From the NCBI RefSeq assembly GCF_902806685.2, contig NC_048538.1:3534001-3598000 (forward strand): DNA of 64,000 nt, given 5' to 3'. The translations under genes were made by a program, and so were the position numbers. A model generated the notes under the pieces. It did no database searches, was not told where the DNA came from, and saw only the letters and a list, made by a program, of their open reading frames with translations. The DNA is from Maniola hyperantus. Lineage: Eukaryota; Arthropoda; Insecta; Lepidoptera; Nymphalidae. Shown piece after piece: positions 32,643 through 43,715 of the stretch. How positions within the stretch are numbered: position 1 is the first letter of the stretch; each line of letters starts with the position of its first letter.

Positions 32643-32757
32643 AAAATCGGCCAAGTGAGAGTCGGACTCGCAAATGAAGGGTTCTGTACCATCGTACAAG
32701 AAAATAATGCTTTTTTTTTTTTAATTTTCATGGCAGTGATTTTGAATTTTTTATTAT
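32643..32757 (+). repeat. Family A' 5' fragment
   Basis: CGGCCAAGTGAGAGTCGGAC, GGGTTCTGTACCATCGTACA, then T run and TTTTCATGGCAGTGATTTTG. Stops where a Helitron-like end (CTAG) begins at 32761. Confidence 0.65.
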
Positions 32758-32760
32758 TAA

Positions 32761-32971
32761 CTAGATGATGCTCGCGACTTAGGTCTTTTGAAAATCCCTT
32801 GGGAACTCATTAATTTTCTGGAATAAAAAGTAACCTATGTCCTTCCCGTGATGTAAAGCTAACTTTGTATCAAATTTCATCAAAATCGATTAGATTAGGT
32901 TGGGCCGTGAAAGCCTAGCAGACAGACAGACAGGCAGACAGACAGACACACTTTTCGCATTTATAATATTA
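32761..32971 (-). mobile_element. Helitron-like subfamily B, GTCT variant
   Basis: Minus strand: TAATATTATAAATGCGAAAA, a GTCT run, TAGGCTTTCACGGCCCAACC, and 3' GTCGCGAGCATCATCTAG at 32761. The TC start is missing where the next copy abuts. Confidence 0.8.
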
Positions 32972-33195
32972 CTAGCTTATGCTCGCGACTTCGTCCGCGT
33001 GGACTACACAAATTTCAAACCCCTGTTTTTCCCCTCTAGGGATTGAATTTTCAAAAATCCTTTCTTAGCGGATGTTTACGTCATAATAGCTATCGGCATG
33101 CCAAATTTCAGCCCGATCCGTCCAGTAGTTTGAGCTGTGCGTTGATAGATCAGTCAGTCAGTCAGTCAGTCACCTTTTCCTTTTATATATTTAGA
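32972..33195 (-). mobile_element. Helitron-like subfamily C, complete, abutting previous copy
   Basis: Minus strand: 5' TCTAAATATATAAAAGGAAA at 33195, a GACT run, AGCTCAAACTACTGGACGGA, and 3' AAGTCGCGAGCATAAGCTAG at 32972. Confidence 0.85.
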
Positions 33196-33485
33196 CTATG
33201 GATAGATTCGTTAATTAAGTTTTTAATTCCTTAATTACCTTAGGCAAAGTTGGAACAAGGAAGTTTTCCTCTCATCGACGTGTGAAGTATACCTAATTAA
33301 AGATTACACCCTCCCCTACGCCTTAACGAGAAATTTCTAATTATCAACAGGAACAATGGAACAGAGTCTTCCTTAATTACCATCCTTAAATAGATACCTT
33401 ATTAAAAAGTGATTCAAATGAAGCCATTGGTAAATGTTAACTAGACTAAATTTATTTAAATCGTACTTAATAATTTAATATTACT

Positions 33486-33714
33486 TCACTACCTACTCAT
33501 ATTTTAAATACCAAAGTGTGTTTGTTTATTGTTTCATTGGTTTGTCTTTCAATCATATCTCAACGAAGCAACGAATCTACCAGATTTTTTGCATGAGTAT
33601 AGTTAAAAACCAGGAGAGTGATATAAACTTCTTTTTTTCCCGGAAAAACAAAGAGTTCCCACGGGATTTTTAAAAACCTAAGTCTACGCGGATGAAATCG
33701 CAGGCATCAGCTAG
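33486..33714 (+). mobile_element. Helitron-like subfamily B, full length
   Basis: 5' TCACTACCTACTCATATTTT, AAAGTGTGTTTGTTTATTG, GCATGAGTATAGTTAAAAAC, CCCACGGGATTTTTAAAAAC and 3' AATCGCAGGCATCAGCTAG. Confidence 0.75.
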
Positions 33715-34362
33715 CCAGCTAAAAAATAAAAAACATTTATTACTAGTTTTTAAATTTATTGGCACTTCAAGCCTAAAAAGCCTAAAAACCATTCAAATTT
33801 AAAAACTAAGCCCGAAAAAGTAATTACTTAACTATGCAATATAAGAACTTACAACCTTTATCTATGTATCTCTGTGCATAAGCTACGGTTTACTTTTGCT
33901 GTTTTATTAATTTTACACGTGATGCAGATGTGGTACGAAGTCAGTAAACACTAGCTTTCGAGTAAAATGAAAAAGCCTCGGCGATAGTTACAAGGCGTAA
34001 AAAATAAAGTGGAACGGAGTTCTTCCTAAAAGGTTTTGCTAAAATGGAAAGCGCGCTTGCCAAACAACAACCCGCCAAAACAGACTAATGAAAAACAATA
34101 GACGGGGCGACTTGTAAAAGAAATTGAAGCCAGTCGTATGCGCTTCGTGTGCGTTGTATTGTATCACGCAAGAGTTCGAATTGACGGTGGAACATTATGC
34201 AAAAAAAGGCTTTTGTGACAATAACTCATTTTATTTATTTATTCATAATATTATACCAATACAGGTACAGGCAGCGAAAAAAGACATGCACAAAGGACTA
34301 CTTATACATTGCTTCCAGCAAACGTAAGATGTAGAAAAATTAAATTTTGGTAACGGTATAAA

Positions 34363-34545
34363 TATCCGGGTCACAGCTGAAAATCAGCTGTCCTGCATCA
34401 TATTATGTGTGTTAACGCATATGATGCAGGACATTATACTGAGCTGCACCCCCATTTGGGGTGGTGTCACAGATGAAAATGTTACATTTGTACTTTGTTT
34501 TTATCTGTGACACCAAAAACAAATAAATGCATTTTCTTTCTTTCT
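34363..34545 (+). repeat. Stem-loop rich sequence with A-rich tail, likely retroelement 3' end
   Basis: Three hairpins in a row: CAGCTGAAAATCAGCTG (34374-34390), TCCTGCATCATAT mirrored at 34419-34431, and GGTGTCACAGAT mirrored at 34503-34514. They are followed by AAAAACAAATAAATGCATTT and a CTTT run. The hairpin plus AATAAATNCATTT tail resembles 56981-57080. Confidence 0.45.
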
Positions 34546-34559
34546 TCACTTTCCATCAG

Positions 34560-34834
34560 TCAGTACCATTATTATACATGCGAAAGTTGTTTGTTTGTTG
34601 GTTTGTTAGTTTATTGGTTTGTTGGTTTATCGGTTTGTCTTTCAATCAAAGAATAAACGTTTTTTCAATCTTACTTCTTTCAATCACGTCATAATGAGGC
34701 AATAAAATGACGTAATTTTTTGCATGGTTTTAGTTAAAGACCTGGAGAGTGACAAAAGCTATTATTTATCCCGGAAAATCAAAGAGGATTTAAAAAACTA
34801 AATCCACGCAAACGAATTCGTGGATATCAGCTAG
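34560..34834 (+). mobile_element. Helitron-like subfamily B, full length
   Basis: 5' TCAGTACCATTATTATACAT, an extended GTTTGTTGGTTTGTTAG tract, GCATGGTTTTAGTTAAAGAC, and 3' ATTCGTGGATATCAGCTAG. The CACGGGA box is partly deleted. Confidence 0.75.
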
Positions 34835-35514
34835 AATCGAATGTTTTCCTAGCCTGTTATATTTATTGGCGGGCTGTTTCTCTATCTATCTTCTTTTTTC
34901 AGTCTGTGCCGAGTAACATATGTTCTCGTAAGCGTTCATTGCGACGTGAAGCGAAATGCGAAGTGTTGTGATAAATGTGTATGGAGAGTCTGATACGTGA
35001 CGACATATTTTACGTGCAACCTCAATAAATGGAGTTACCAGTTACCTAAACATGCTGCATGAAATGTTAAATAATACTTTACTCCTTAGATTACTACTTT
35101 AATATCAGAATTTAGTTTCGTAGAAGAGAGTTTTCGGACTCTCTTGGTTTTCGGAGTCTCTTGGTGTGAAAATGATTCCATAGAATGAAATGGTATGCAA
35201 CTGTATACGTCGAAGAGTATAGGTCCGTAAATATTGGCAGACTGATTGGTAAACAGGAAGCCTATTAAGCTGTGCAACTGTCACGAATTGCCCAATTCCT
35301 CCCAAAGCTAAGCCTGATTGAAGAGTAGACAAATCACCCTTCGAACTGGCCCAAAAGTGTCATAGGAAAATATACTCTCTACGTCGACGCGGGAAATCAT
35401 TTCATATTCATTTCACACACTATTATGTATACCTATTTGTCACTATAAAGGCACAAACTAATGTAAAGATTATTTTACAGCAAAACCTAGGATTTATTAC
35501 ATTATTCAGTGGTT

Positions 35515-35665
35515 TACTCTTCAATCATGCCGCAACGCAGCAACGAATCGACGTGATTTTTTGCAAGGATATAGAGAGTGATATTTTAACTGCATTTTAT
35601 CTCAGAAAATCAAAAAGGTCCCACATGATTTGTATGGCTCTTAATCCACGCGGGTCATCAGCTAG
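35515..35665 (+). mobile_element. Helitron-like subfamily B, degraded
   Basis: TTCAATCATGCCGCAACGCA, GACGTGATTTTTTGCAAGGA, GTCCCACATGATTTGTATGG and a 3' end CGCGGGTCATCAGCTAG. Confidence 0.65.
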
Positions 35666-36125
35666 TAACTAGTAAGTACTAATTTAGTTTATATTTTCTA
35701 ATGAACTCGCTACAATCTTGTAACAAGATTAATTAGTTACTTAATAAGTATACTTCATTCAATATCTTTTCAAAACACGAAAGTATCGTAGGTACATTAA
35801 AGATTCACTTCTATACAGCCATATACATGGCTTCATCCGGACGCCATTCAACGGATAATAAAATAATTACAAATAAATTATATTATCCGGTCAACGGTTC
35901 GGGATAATGAGGCTAATTATGAATTTCAGTTTCGTCTCAGATTTTGCCTTTGATATTTTTACCATAATATTCATAAGACTAATGAGGCAGGCGCGGTCGT
36001 AACCTAAGATTTGAGAGGGGGGGACTTCAGTCCTTCTGGTCTTCTAGGTAAAAAATATTTATCTAATCTAGTATTAAAAAGAGGAAAGATTTGTTTGTAA
36101 TGGATAAACTCAAAAAACTACTTAA

Positions 36126-36410
36126 ATAGCCTAGTGCTTAAACCATCCGTCTTCTAATCGGAGGTCGGGGGTTCGATGCCGGGCACCCACCTCTAACTTT
36201 TCGAGTTACATATGTGCGTTTCTTGCTTTAACGGTGAAGGAAAACAACGTGAGGAAACCTGCATGCCTGAGAGTTCTCTATAATGTTCTCAAAGGTGTGT
36301 CAAGTCTACCAATCCGCACATGGCCATTATGGTAGACTATGGCCAAAATCCTTCTCACTCTGAGGCTCTGTAGTCAGCCGGCTATGGGTTGGTCATCATG
36401 ATGATGATGA
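36126..36410 (+). mobile_element. SINE-M, near full length
   Basis: ATAGCCTAGTGCTTAAACCA, GGGGTTCGATGCCGGGCACC, CTTTAACGGTGAAGGAAAAC, GAGAGTTCTCTATAATG, and a tail of CATCATGATGATGATGA. A degenerate reversed head follows at 36466-36546. Confidence 0.8.
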
Positions 36411-36870
36411 CAGAAAGCAACATCAGCGAATAACATAGGCTATATTTTATCTTGTAAGGCGAAATTACAACTTAGAGGTCCGTGCCCAATATCTTACCCC
36501 AATAGGAGGCCAAAGTCCTCCGAAACCATTAGGCTATATCACCGGAGAGTTTCCTGGCCCTAATAGATATTAATACCAAATATAAATTATAACCACACTT
36601 ATACGAGTGGGTTGCTCGTTAAAGTGATCGTGACCACAAACTGATTACGGCCGAAAATTGTGATGAATTTTAAAATCAGCTCTCAGCTCCGCCAAAATGG
36701 ATGGATTGCGATTGGGAGCAAATAAGATTTATTCCAGTTAATGATGTAAATTTGACCGTCATCTGAATTTCATTATTGCACTACTCATTAATGGATTGTG
36801 GATGGAAATGACATTTTCACGTGGGAATTCTTATACTTTGTTGATGAAAATCATTCGTCAATTTAATTGA

Positions 36871-36976
36871 AGCCTGACCAGAAATATAAAAAACTTGCTC
36901 TGCGGACGCGGCCACTAGTAAATTATTATGGTCTATGGTCACTAATGGCGAGGTGTTTTATTTTTCTGGTCAGGCT
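36871..36976. mobile_element. Foldback MITE J
   Basis: AGCCTGACCAGAAATATAAA is mirrored by TTTATTTTTCTGGTCAGGCT, giving about 20-bp arms around a 65-bp interior. Confidence 0.65.
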
Positions 36977-37010
36977 TTAAGTAACTATACGATGCTTACT
37001 ATAGTTTTCC

Positions 37011-37200
37011 ATCATTATTATCATCATGATCAACCAATCGCAGGCTCACTACTGACCACGGGTTTCCGCTCACAATGAGAAGGTTTTTCCGCTTCACTTC
37101 ACTTGTATCTGAAAAAAATAGAGCACATTATGGAGAATTCTCAGGCATGCAGGTTCCCTCACGATGTTTTTCTTCACCGTTAAAGCAAGTGACATTTTAA
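37011..37200 (-). mobile_element. SINE-M, partial
   Basis: ATCATTATTATCATCATGAT, CAACCAATCGCAGGCTCACT, GAGAATTCTCAGGCATGCAG and CTTCACCGTTAAAGCAAGTG; the tRNA-like head is absent. Confidence 0.7.
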
Positions 37201-37375
37201 AAGCTTAAAATGCAAAACTTGTCTTATGAATTTCTTAGTCGGGCCGGGGACAAACGATGACGCAGCTTTTTAGTCTATTAAAGCAAATTTGAAATGTAGA
37301 CCATTGCTCTGGAGTAGGTATTCGTGGTGTTGACGGAACGTCGAGTATGCTCTATGAAAGTTGCTCGTTAAACAT

Positions 37376-37519
37376 GTACGCGACAGGTTGAGATGGCAAC
37401 CGGGATGGGGACGCCCGCACACCAGCACAGCTCCTGCGCTAACCTGGTGCGGGATAGCGCGGGTGTGCGGGGCGTCCCCCCACCTCATACCCCGATTGTC
37501 ATTTCGACCCGTCGCGTAC
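37376..37519. mobile_element. Foldback MITE P
   Basis: GTACGCGACAGGTTGAGATG and GGGACGCCC at the left mirror CATTTCGACCCGTCGCGTAC and GGGGCGTCCC at the right. The GC-rich loop CCTGCGCTAACCTGGTGCGG separates them. A partial copy is at 60186-60269. Confidence 0.75.
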
Positions 37520-38025
37520 TATATACAGTTACCTACGTGGGGACCCATAGCTTATACTAGGCACTAGAACTAACTTCAGTACTAAAGTTTATAGAGGAAC
37601 TTAGTTACCTGACTTGGTATGAATAATCGAGTGTAATTAAATGAACATCAAAAGCTTAGAACTGTCATTATAAATTCAAGCAGCGCTAACTTTTAAACTT
37701 TAACGCTGACTCTAGTATAAACTTTTAAAGCTTTCTAGTTTTTACGGCTATCGCTTAAGCGATCTTAATGTTATATGGCATATTGACAGCTTTGCCTTCT
37801 AGAAACAGCTAAAGTTAACTCTGAGTCTATCTGTCTGCGTATCTATCTGTCTGTGCCTATCTATTGATTTGCCTGTTTGCCTTTGTGTTTATCTGTGGCA
37901 TCATAGCAAACCAATGGACCATCCAGGGTTTAAAAAAATCGGATAGGCAGATTTGACTGTGATTTATTTAATTTGTTGGCATGTTTTGTAGAAATGGTAA
38001 TTTTTAATAAATAAATCTAAATATA

Positions 38026-38195
38026 TAAAGGGAAAAGGTGACTGACTGACTGACTGACTGATCTATCAATGCACAGCTCACAGTACTGGCCGGATCGGGC
38101 TGAAACTTGGCATTTGGATTTTTGAAAATTCAACCCCTAAGGGGGTGAAATAGGGGTTTCAAAATTGTTTAGTCCACGCAACCGAAGTCGCAAGT
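38026..38195 (+). mobile_element. Helitron-like subfamily C, decayed 3' end
   Basis: 5' TCTAAATATATAAAGGGAAA, a GACT run, GATCGGGCTGAAACTTGGCA, then AGTCCACGCAACCGAAGTCG without a clean CTAG. RTE sequence begins immediately after. Confidence 0.75.
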
Positions 38196-38421
38196 TTGTC
38201 TTCCAAGGCTGCGTCTTCCGATGCGAGGTCGCCATTCCACCATTCCAGCACCTTGGGACCCCAACGTCTATCGGTTGTACGAACTATGTGCCCTATGTTG
38301 GTTATTCTATTTCTCCTACGGATCTCCTCATTTTTGATTTGATGACGTAGATAAACTCCAAGCATAGCTCTCTCCATAGTTAGCGACCATGTCTTGGATC
38401 CATATAAAACGAACAACAGCT
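38196..38421 (-). pseudogene. RTE-type C-terminal fragment
   Basis: The minus-strand frame reads LYGSKTWSLTMERAMLGVYL, RNEEIRRRN, DRRWGPKVLEWWNGDLASED, then runs out of homology. These are the residues just after the palm/thumb region in the RTE protein. No catalytic motif is included. Confidence 0.8.
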
Positions 38422-38563
38422 AGTACTTATGTATAAAAGGAAACTAGAACTAATTACCACAAAACAAACAACTTTTAACACATTGCACCCGTGATCGAGG
38501 CTACATGTTTCAGAACAAAGTTGGACCCGTGACCGTTCCAACTTCCACCATCATTATACTAAA

Positions 38564-38870
38564 CTAACTGATACCCGCGACTTCGTCTGCGTAGATTTAG
38601 GTTTTCAAAAATCCCGCGAGAACTCTTTTATTTTCCGGGATAAAAAGTAGCCTATGTTAGGTACTCTTCGTCCTTTCAACTATCTCTATATGCCAAAAAT
38701 CAAGTCGATTGGTTGCTTAGTTAGCTCGTGAAGGAGGGACAAACAAACAAACACATTTTCACATTAATAACTTCATCCGCGTGGATTTAGGATTTTTTAA
38801 TGGGGGACCTTTTTGATATTCTGGTATAAAAAAATACCCTATATAAGTATCTACTATATCAGTCTCCGGG
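38564..38870 (-). mobile_element. Helitron-like subfamily B, with partial second copy
   Basis: CTAACTGATACCCGCGACTT, TCCCGCGAGAACTCTTTTAT, CAAACAAACAAACACATTTT, then at 38768 a second start CTTCATCCGCGTGGATTTAG and GATATTCTGGTATAAAAA. Confidence 0.7.
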
Positions 38871-38891
38871 ATGCATTAGGTACCTATAGAT

Positions 38892-39244
38892 AGGGTTGCC
38901 AGGTCGCCAAACCTAATAGCCGGACAGACCAGCCAGTTTGGCTGGACATTTGGGTAGAAAGGCCGGACACCATTGAGGGTTTTGTATCTGAGTATTAATA
39001 GGTACGAAAAAAAAATTGTATCTAAAATCAAGTTTTTTTATTATTGTCATAAATCTTGTTGTCAGGCGGCACTGCCGCCTGCGGGAGCGACCGACAGTCG
39101 ACTCGCCTGCGCTCGGCTACGCTCGTTTGCGAAATGTAAAAAGCCTAACAAAAGCCGGACACGCCGGACACCGTTTATTTTGGCCGGACACGCAATCAAA
39201 AAGCCTATACCTATGTCCGGCTTTATCCGGACGCCTGGCAACCC
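38892..39244. mobile_element. MITE K with 11-bp flanking duplication
   Basis: GGGTTGCCAGG at the left mirrors CCTGGCAACCC at the right (ending 39244), with GCCGGACA repeated and inverted inside. TACCTATAGAT lies at 38881-38891 and again at 39245-39255. Two overlapping frames inside (38973-39278) encode no known domain. Confidence 0.75.
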
Positions 39245-39287
39245 TACCTATAGATTAAGCCCGCACAAAAATATTTGATATTTTACT

Positions 39288-39500
39288 GTAGGTACATGCC
39301 CACCACTTCATCCACGTCGATTTATGTTATAATAAATCCCGTGGGAACGAACAAACAAAAATAGCCAGTATGTTCCCGGAATGCATCTAATTATCCCCCC
39401 TGTAGGTATCTATTTCCGTCAAAATTGGTTAAAAAGATGGGCCTTGAAAAGGTAGCAGACAAACAGTTACATTTCACATCCGTACTTATTATATTGGTAG
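39288..39500 (-). mobile_element. Helitron-like subfamily B, strongly diverged
   Basis: CCACTTCATCCACGTCGATT, AATCCCGTGGGAACGAACAA, AATTGGTTAAAAAGATGGGC and a decayed GCAGACAAACAG tract. Confidence 0.5.
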
Positions 39501-40214
39501 GTTTGGATGTTATCTACTTACATGGTAGGGCAAAAGTCCCGTACGCGTAGAAATCCTTTAATTAGTGCTTGTACGAAAGTTTTTGCGGCTTGTTTCACTT
39601 TTCGACGCCGTATGGAGCGAATACATATTAATTTGTTGTATATGTGCGTGATCGTTTATAGGTAGGTACCTAATGTTTATTCACCCATTTTTATCAGTAG
39701 TTAATGTCCGTGACTTCGTGGTTTGTAACAAATTGGTTAAACAGATGGACCGTGAGAAGACAGATATATGTAGCAAGTATGGATTTTTTTAGGCGAAAAA
39801 TATTGAAAAAGTAAAGAAGCAGTCTAGCTTAGGTAGGTATAAGGGGCCATGCTAATCAATCTCTCGCCTAAATCCCGAAAATTCCTTACGAAAGGAAAAT
39901 GTTTTAATATAATTTCATAATGGTGTTTCATTTTCAATTTTTTCAAGTTTTTCAATTTCATAAAGTTGGTTCATTGTGCTTGAAAGGTGAGGTTACACGC
40001 TTTATGATGGAGTTCGTAGTCTTTTGTTCATCCTCGAGTAATCTACAGACGGGGTAGTATATACTACAGAGGAACACGAAGTTCGCAACATGTAATAACT
40101 TGAAGTGCGGATGTTAGCAGAACTTACTTATCTGTTCCTTACCTACTACGCCAAGTAAGCAACATGCAATTTGGAATAGTATTGTCATATTGTGCGTCTT
40201 CTGTATGGACCTAC
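39501..40214. other. No gene or named repeat seen
   Basis: AT-rich, apart from a degraded subfamily B-like scrap around 39700-39770 (GTCCGTGACTTCGTGG and CAGATGGACCGTGAGAAG). Confidence 0.4.
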
Positions 40215-40424
40215 ACTAACTTATGCTCGCGACTCCATCCGCGTGGACTACCCAAATTTCAAACCCCTATTTCACCCCCTTAGGGGTTGAGCTTTCAAAA
40301 ATCCTTTCTTATCGAATGCCTACGTCATAATAGCTATCTGCGTGCTAAATTTCAGCCCGATCCGTCCAATATTTTGAGCTGTGCGTTGATAGATCAGTCA
40401 ATCAGTCAGTCTTTTATATATTTA
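40215..40424 (-). mobile_element. Helitron-like subfamily C
   Basis: CTAACTTATGCTCGCGACTC at the 3' end (CTAG mutated to CTAA on the plus strand), TTTCACCCCCTTAGGGGTTG, AATATTTTGAGCTGTGCGTT, a CAGT run and CTTTTATATATTT. Confidence 0.75.
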
Positions 40425-40974
40425 TTTCGCTTTATTCTCTTTTATTTACAAAATAATTGCATCCGACTGAAATTCGAGCATTCTCGAACCGAAGATGCAA
40501 TTAAAATAAGAATGGATTTAAAATTTTGATTTGATTGAATTGGATTTGATATTCAAACTTTTACGAATTTCGTAATTACAATTTAGGCAAAATTCTTATC
40601 ACAACGCAAATTAAGGATGTTCAAAGGTAAAAAACCAAAGTGGAGCACAGTCTGTCTTAAACGTTAGACGGCGATACATGCCTATACTTCAGAGTCATAG
40701 ATGGTCCTATCCTGTGGGACAGACTGACAGACGCGGAGGTCTGAAGTCTATAAGAACCTCATCCGGTCCACCGGGATAGCTTCCTTCGCTGCCTCCTTGC
40801 TTCCTTTTGCCTCCATTGCTTCACTATTGTAATAAATCGTCGAGATTAATTTCTTCGTCGATCGTCTTTTATCACTAGAACTTTTTACAGAATATTGAAG
40901 ACTATCTACCTAACTTAAAATTATTTTTTGACACTCTGCTGGGTTTATTAAAAAATATACCCCGTGGTGAATGG

Positions 40975-41053
40975 CGATAGCCTAGTTAGTGGTTAAGACA
41001 GTGGGCTTCTGTTTGGAAGGTTGGGGGTTTGATCCCGGGCACGCACTTCTAAC
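40975..41053 (+). mobile_element. SINE-M head only
   Basis: GCGATAGCCTAGTTAGTGGT, GGTTGGGGGTTTGATCCCGG and GCACGCACTTCTAACG, the tRNA-like head. It is followed by a Helitron B scrap at 41057-41100. Confidence 0.65.
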
Positions 41054-41675
41054 GGGCTTTAAAAATCCTGTGGGAACTTTTTGGTCTCCTAGAATACAAA
41101 TTATATAATGTCTGGCTCCAAGCTCTCTGGATCTGTTCAGCGCTAGAGCTGTGAAAATACTTTTTTTTGTGAAATGAGTGTAGATATAAATACATTAGTT
41201 CAAAAGAAAAGTTCATTTGTCATAAAAAGTTTTTCAATGAATTTCTTTCGGGCCATGAATTATACGTATTCTCATTCCATTTCTAAATCACGAAAATGCC
41301 TTTCACAAAGTAATTATGGATAATGCTTAAAGTTTTATTGCAAAGTCCACTTTTGAAATTGCTTGAAAACCGCAGTACCTATTTGTGAGTAGATAATTCT
41401 TATAAGAATTTAGAGAAATAAAGAAAATTATTATTATTATTTATGAATTTTGTTTCTTTCGATAGATAAAGTAGCTCCATAGTAGCTCATTTGTTTATCC
41501 GACAATAATTGTTAAATATTTTATGAACTGAAAAACAGTTACAGCAATAAAGCTAAATGAAATTATAACATAACTGATCTGTACAAGTCATGCCAGATCA
41601 TTTATTAAGCACTAATTTAGAATAACATTAATCAGTCAAATTCATCAGTGTTTGAGGACCACTCTTTTCAGACAT

Positions 41676-41945
41676 TGCGTGTTGTCACTTGTCAGTGATG
41701 ACATGAATCCAAGTCATGGTCATGGTCTCAATAAGAAATCTAAGAGTCACTCAGCGGGTGATGGAGAGAGCTGTGCTTGGAGTTCCACTACGACGTGATC
41801 AGAGATGAGGAGATCCATGGGAGTAACCGATATAACGTAGTTCAGACGGCGGCGGCCCAAGACCGAGGCATATGGAAAAGCCTATAAGAGACCTATGTCC
41901 AGCTGCAGAGGATGTCTATCGGTTGACAGTGATGATAATGATAAT
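41676..41945 (+). pseudogene. RTE-type C-terminal fragment, decayed
   Basis: CATTGCGTGTTGTCACTTGT, CATGGTCATGGTCTCAATAA, CACTCAGCGGGTGATGGAGA, then CAGTTGACAGTGATGATAAT tail. Frameshifted relative to 62079-62453, with an internal deletion before GGCCCAAGACCGAGG. Confidence 0.7.
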
Positions 41946-42292
41946 GGCCTTTTTTGGCTCTCTCACGAGTTATACCTAGGATCTCCAGTAGAATAATCTA
42001 GCCATTAGACTATGGAGACTGTTACTTAACAATGTCACCAATTAGGTGGTCACACACGTCGATTAATTGTCAATTTCGTCCGACTGCACAATTTGAACCT
42101 TTGATCAATAAAATTGTGTCGAATCAGCTGATTGCTCTGAACGGGAACAATGCAGGATATACTATTATTTTAGCACAAAGGGTGTGAAAGTTTATATTTT
42201 ATAAAATTTCAAAATTATGGGTAGATGTACCTAACTGACCACCGAAATAAAGGTATTGTACATGTTTTCGAAGTTACCAATAATAATTAACC

Positions 42293-42437
42293 TGGCTCCC
42301 ACGCCGGCCCACTATTGAGCACGAGTCTCCTCTCAGAATGAGAATGGTCTTGGCCATTATCCACTACGCTGGCCAAATATGAATTGGCAGACTTTGTACC
42401 ACCTTTAAGAACATTATGGAGAACTCTCAGACATGCA
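42293..42437 (-). mobile_element. SINE-M, partial
   Basis: CACGCCGGCCCACTATTGAG, CCTCTCAGAATGAGAATGGT, ACTACGCTGGCCAAATATG and GAACTCTCAGACATGCAAGT. Confidence 0.65.
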
Positions 42438-42447
42438 AGTTTCTTCA

Positions 42448-42566
42448 AAAAAAATTCTTATCGAATGTCTACCTACGAGTACGTCATAATAGCTATTTTC
42501 ATGCCAAATTCGATGCATGACAAGACCGATCCGTCCGTTGATAGATCAGTCAGTCAGATATTTAGA
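42448..42566 (-). mobile_element. Helitron-like subfamily C, internal scrap
   Basis: TTCTTATCGAATGTCTACCT, GTCATAATAGCTATTTTCAT, GTTGATAGATCAGTCAGTCA and GATATTTAGA. The 3' hairpin end is missing. Confidence 0.6.
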
Positions 42567-43359
42567 TGTAAAAATTGAACATTTTATTTATTTCTACCTT
42601 TTTAGTCAGTAAAAATTGAACATTTTATTAATTTGTAACCCTTTTGTAAAATAAAAGACAAACGTGTCGAGAAATAAACCACCATTACATATCAGATATT
42701 GCAACAATTTCTCACCGACTCGATCGGGAACGAGGGAAATGCAAACAGTACAATGAGATGAGCACGTTCGAACGTTAATATTTTACCACAATAGCATTAT
42801 TCTTGCACTGATATTATTTTAATACGATTTAATGAATCCCATATCGTAATGAAAACCACTTGCTTTTATTTCTCATTTTGTCGAAACTAGATATAATATG
42901 AGAAGGCAAATAAAATCAACGATACTTGCTACATAAAATTAAATTGAAAATGTGATGCTGCAAGTTTATACTAGATACTTAGATAAGATAGTCATAATCA
43001 CGGAACAGAATAATACTCGGGACAACAATAGGGTAAAGTGATGTAGCAGCTCACACCCTGGTAGTGCGTATGATGTTCGATGGAGAGGTGTGGCAGAAGT
43101 ACGGACAGAAACTCTAGAGAAGTATGGACTGGCAAGAAGAGTGAGTGAGTGAAAAGAGAAAATAATAGAGGAAACAATATAATATTTCTGACCCGATTTT
43201 ATATCTGAAAGGTCATATGAAAAAATGTCTTACTTGTTAATACATTCTTAAGAGTGGTGTGCACTGTGAAAGTAGGAGAAAGAAATAAAAAAAACAAAAT
43301 GAATTTATTCATTAGTTGTGTCACAAACAAACTCACAATAATTAACTTAATATAAGGTA
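42567..43359. other. No gene or named repeat seen
   Basis: AT-rich. A tiny RTE-like hint at 43060-43150 (GTTCGATGGAGAGGTGTGGC) is too weak to call. Confidence 0.35.
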
Positions 43360-43715
43360 GTGTAGGTGAAACACTATAAAAATTATAAAAATATAGTAAA
43401 AAAAGCAAGTATGTCATTTCTCGTTCAAAGAGCTGCATTGTAATATGGGCCTTTGAAAGTAGTTTCGATAACTGCAAAAATATGTCGCTATTAGATGGCA
43501 GAAACAGTCGCTTCAGTACTGAGTGAGCATACACATCACAAATTTCGTCACTGGCAGTAAGCGGGCTGTAGCTTAGTGTTTAGAGCGTCGGGCGCGATCC
43601 CAGGAGACGCGGGTTCGATTCCTGCCGGTTCGCAATTTTTGATGTGTACCTATTTAAAATTATTTAGAAATTTCCTTCAAGTGTAGGTGAAACACTATAA
43701 AAATTATAAAAATAT
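43360..43715. repeat. Unit bounded by 35-bp direct repeats
   Basis: GTGTAGGTGAAACACTATAA plus 15 further identical bases occur at 43360-43394 and at 43681-43715. TTAATATAAGGTA also occurs beside each copy. A tRNA-like sequence lies inside. It could be a local duplication or the edges of an unrecognised element. Confidence 0.65.
43561..43634 (+). repeat. tRNA-like sequence, not a working tRNA
   Basis: The 74 bases give a 7-bp acceptor pairing (GCGGGCT with GGTTCGC), a D stem (GCTT/GAGC) and an intact T arm GCGGGTTCGATTCCTGC. But the anticodon arm has an A-G mismatch, no U at position 33, and one extra base sits before the acceptor strand. It is probably a tRNA pseudogene or a SINE head. Confidence 0.5.

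Noticed and set aside
38973..39278. Two overlapping frames of 101 and 80 residues
   Set aside because: Both lie inside MITE K and reflect its GC-rich inverted repeats.
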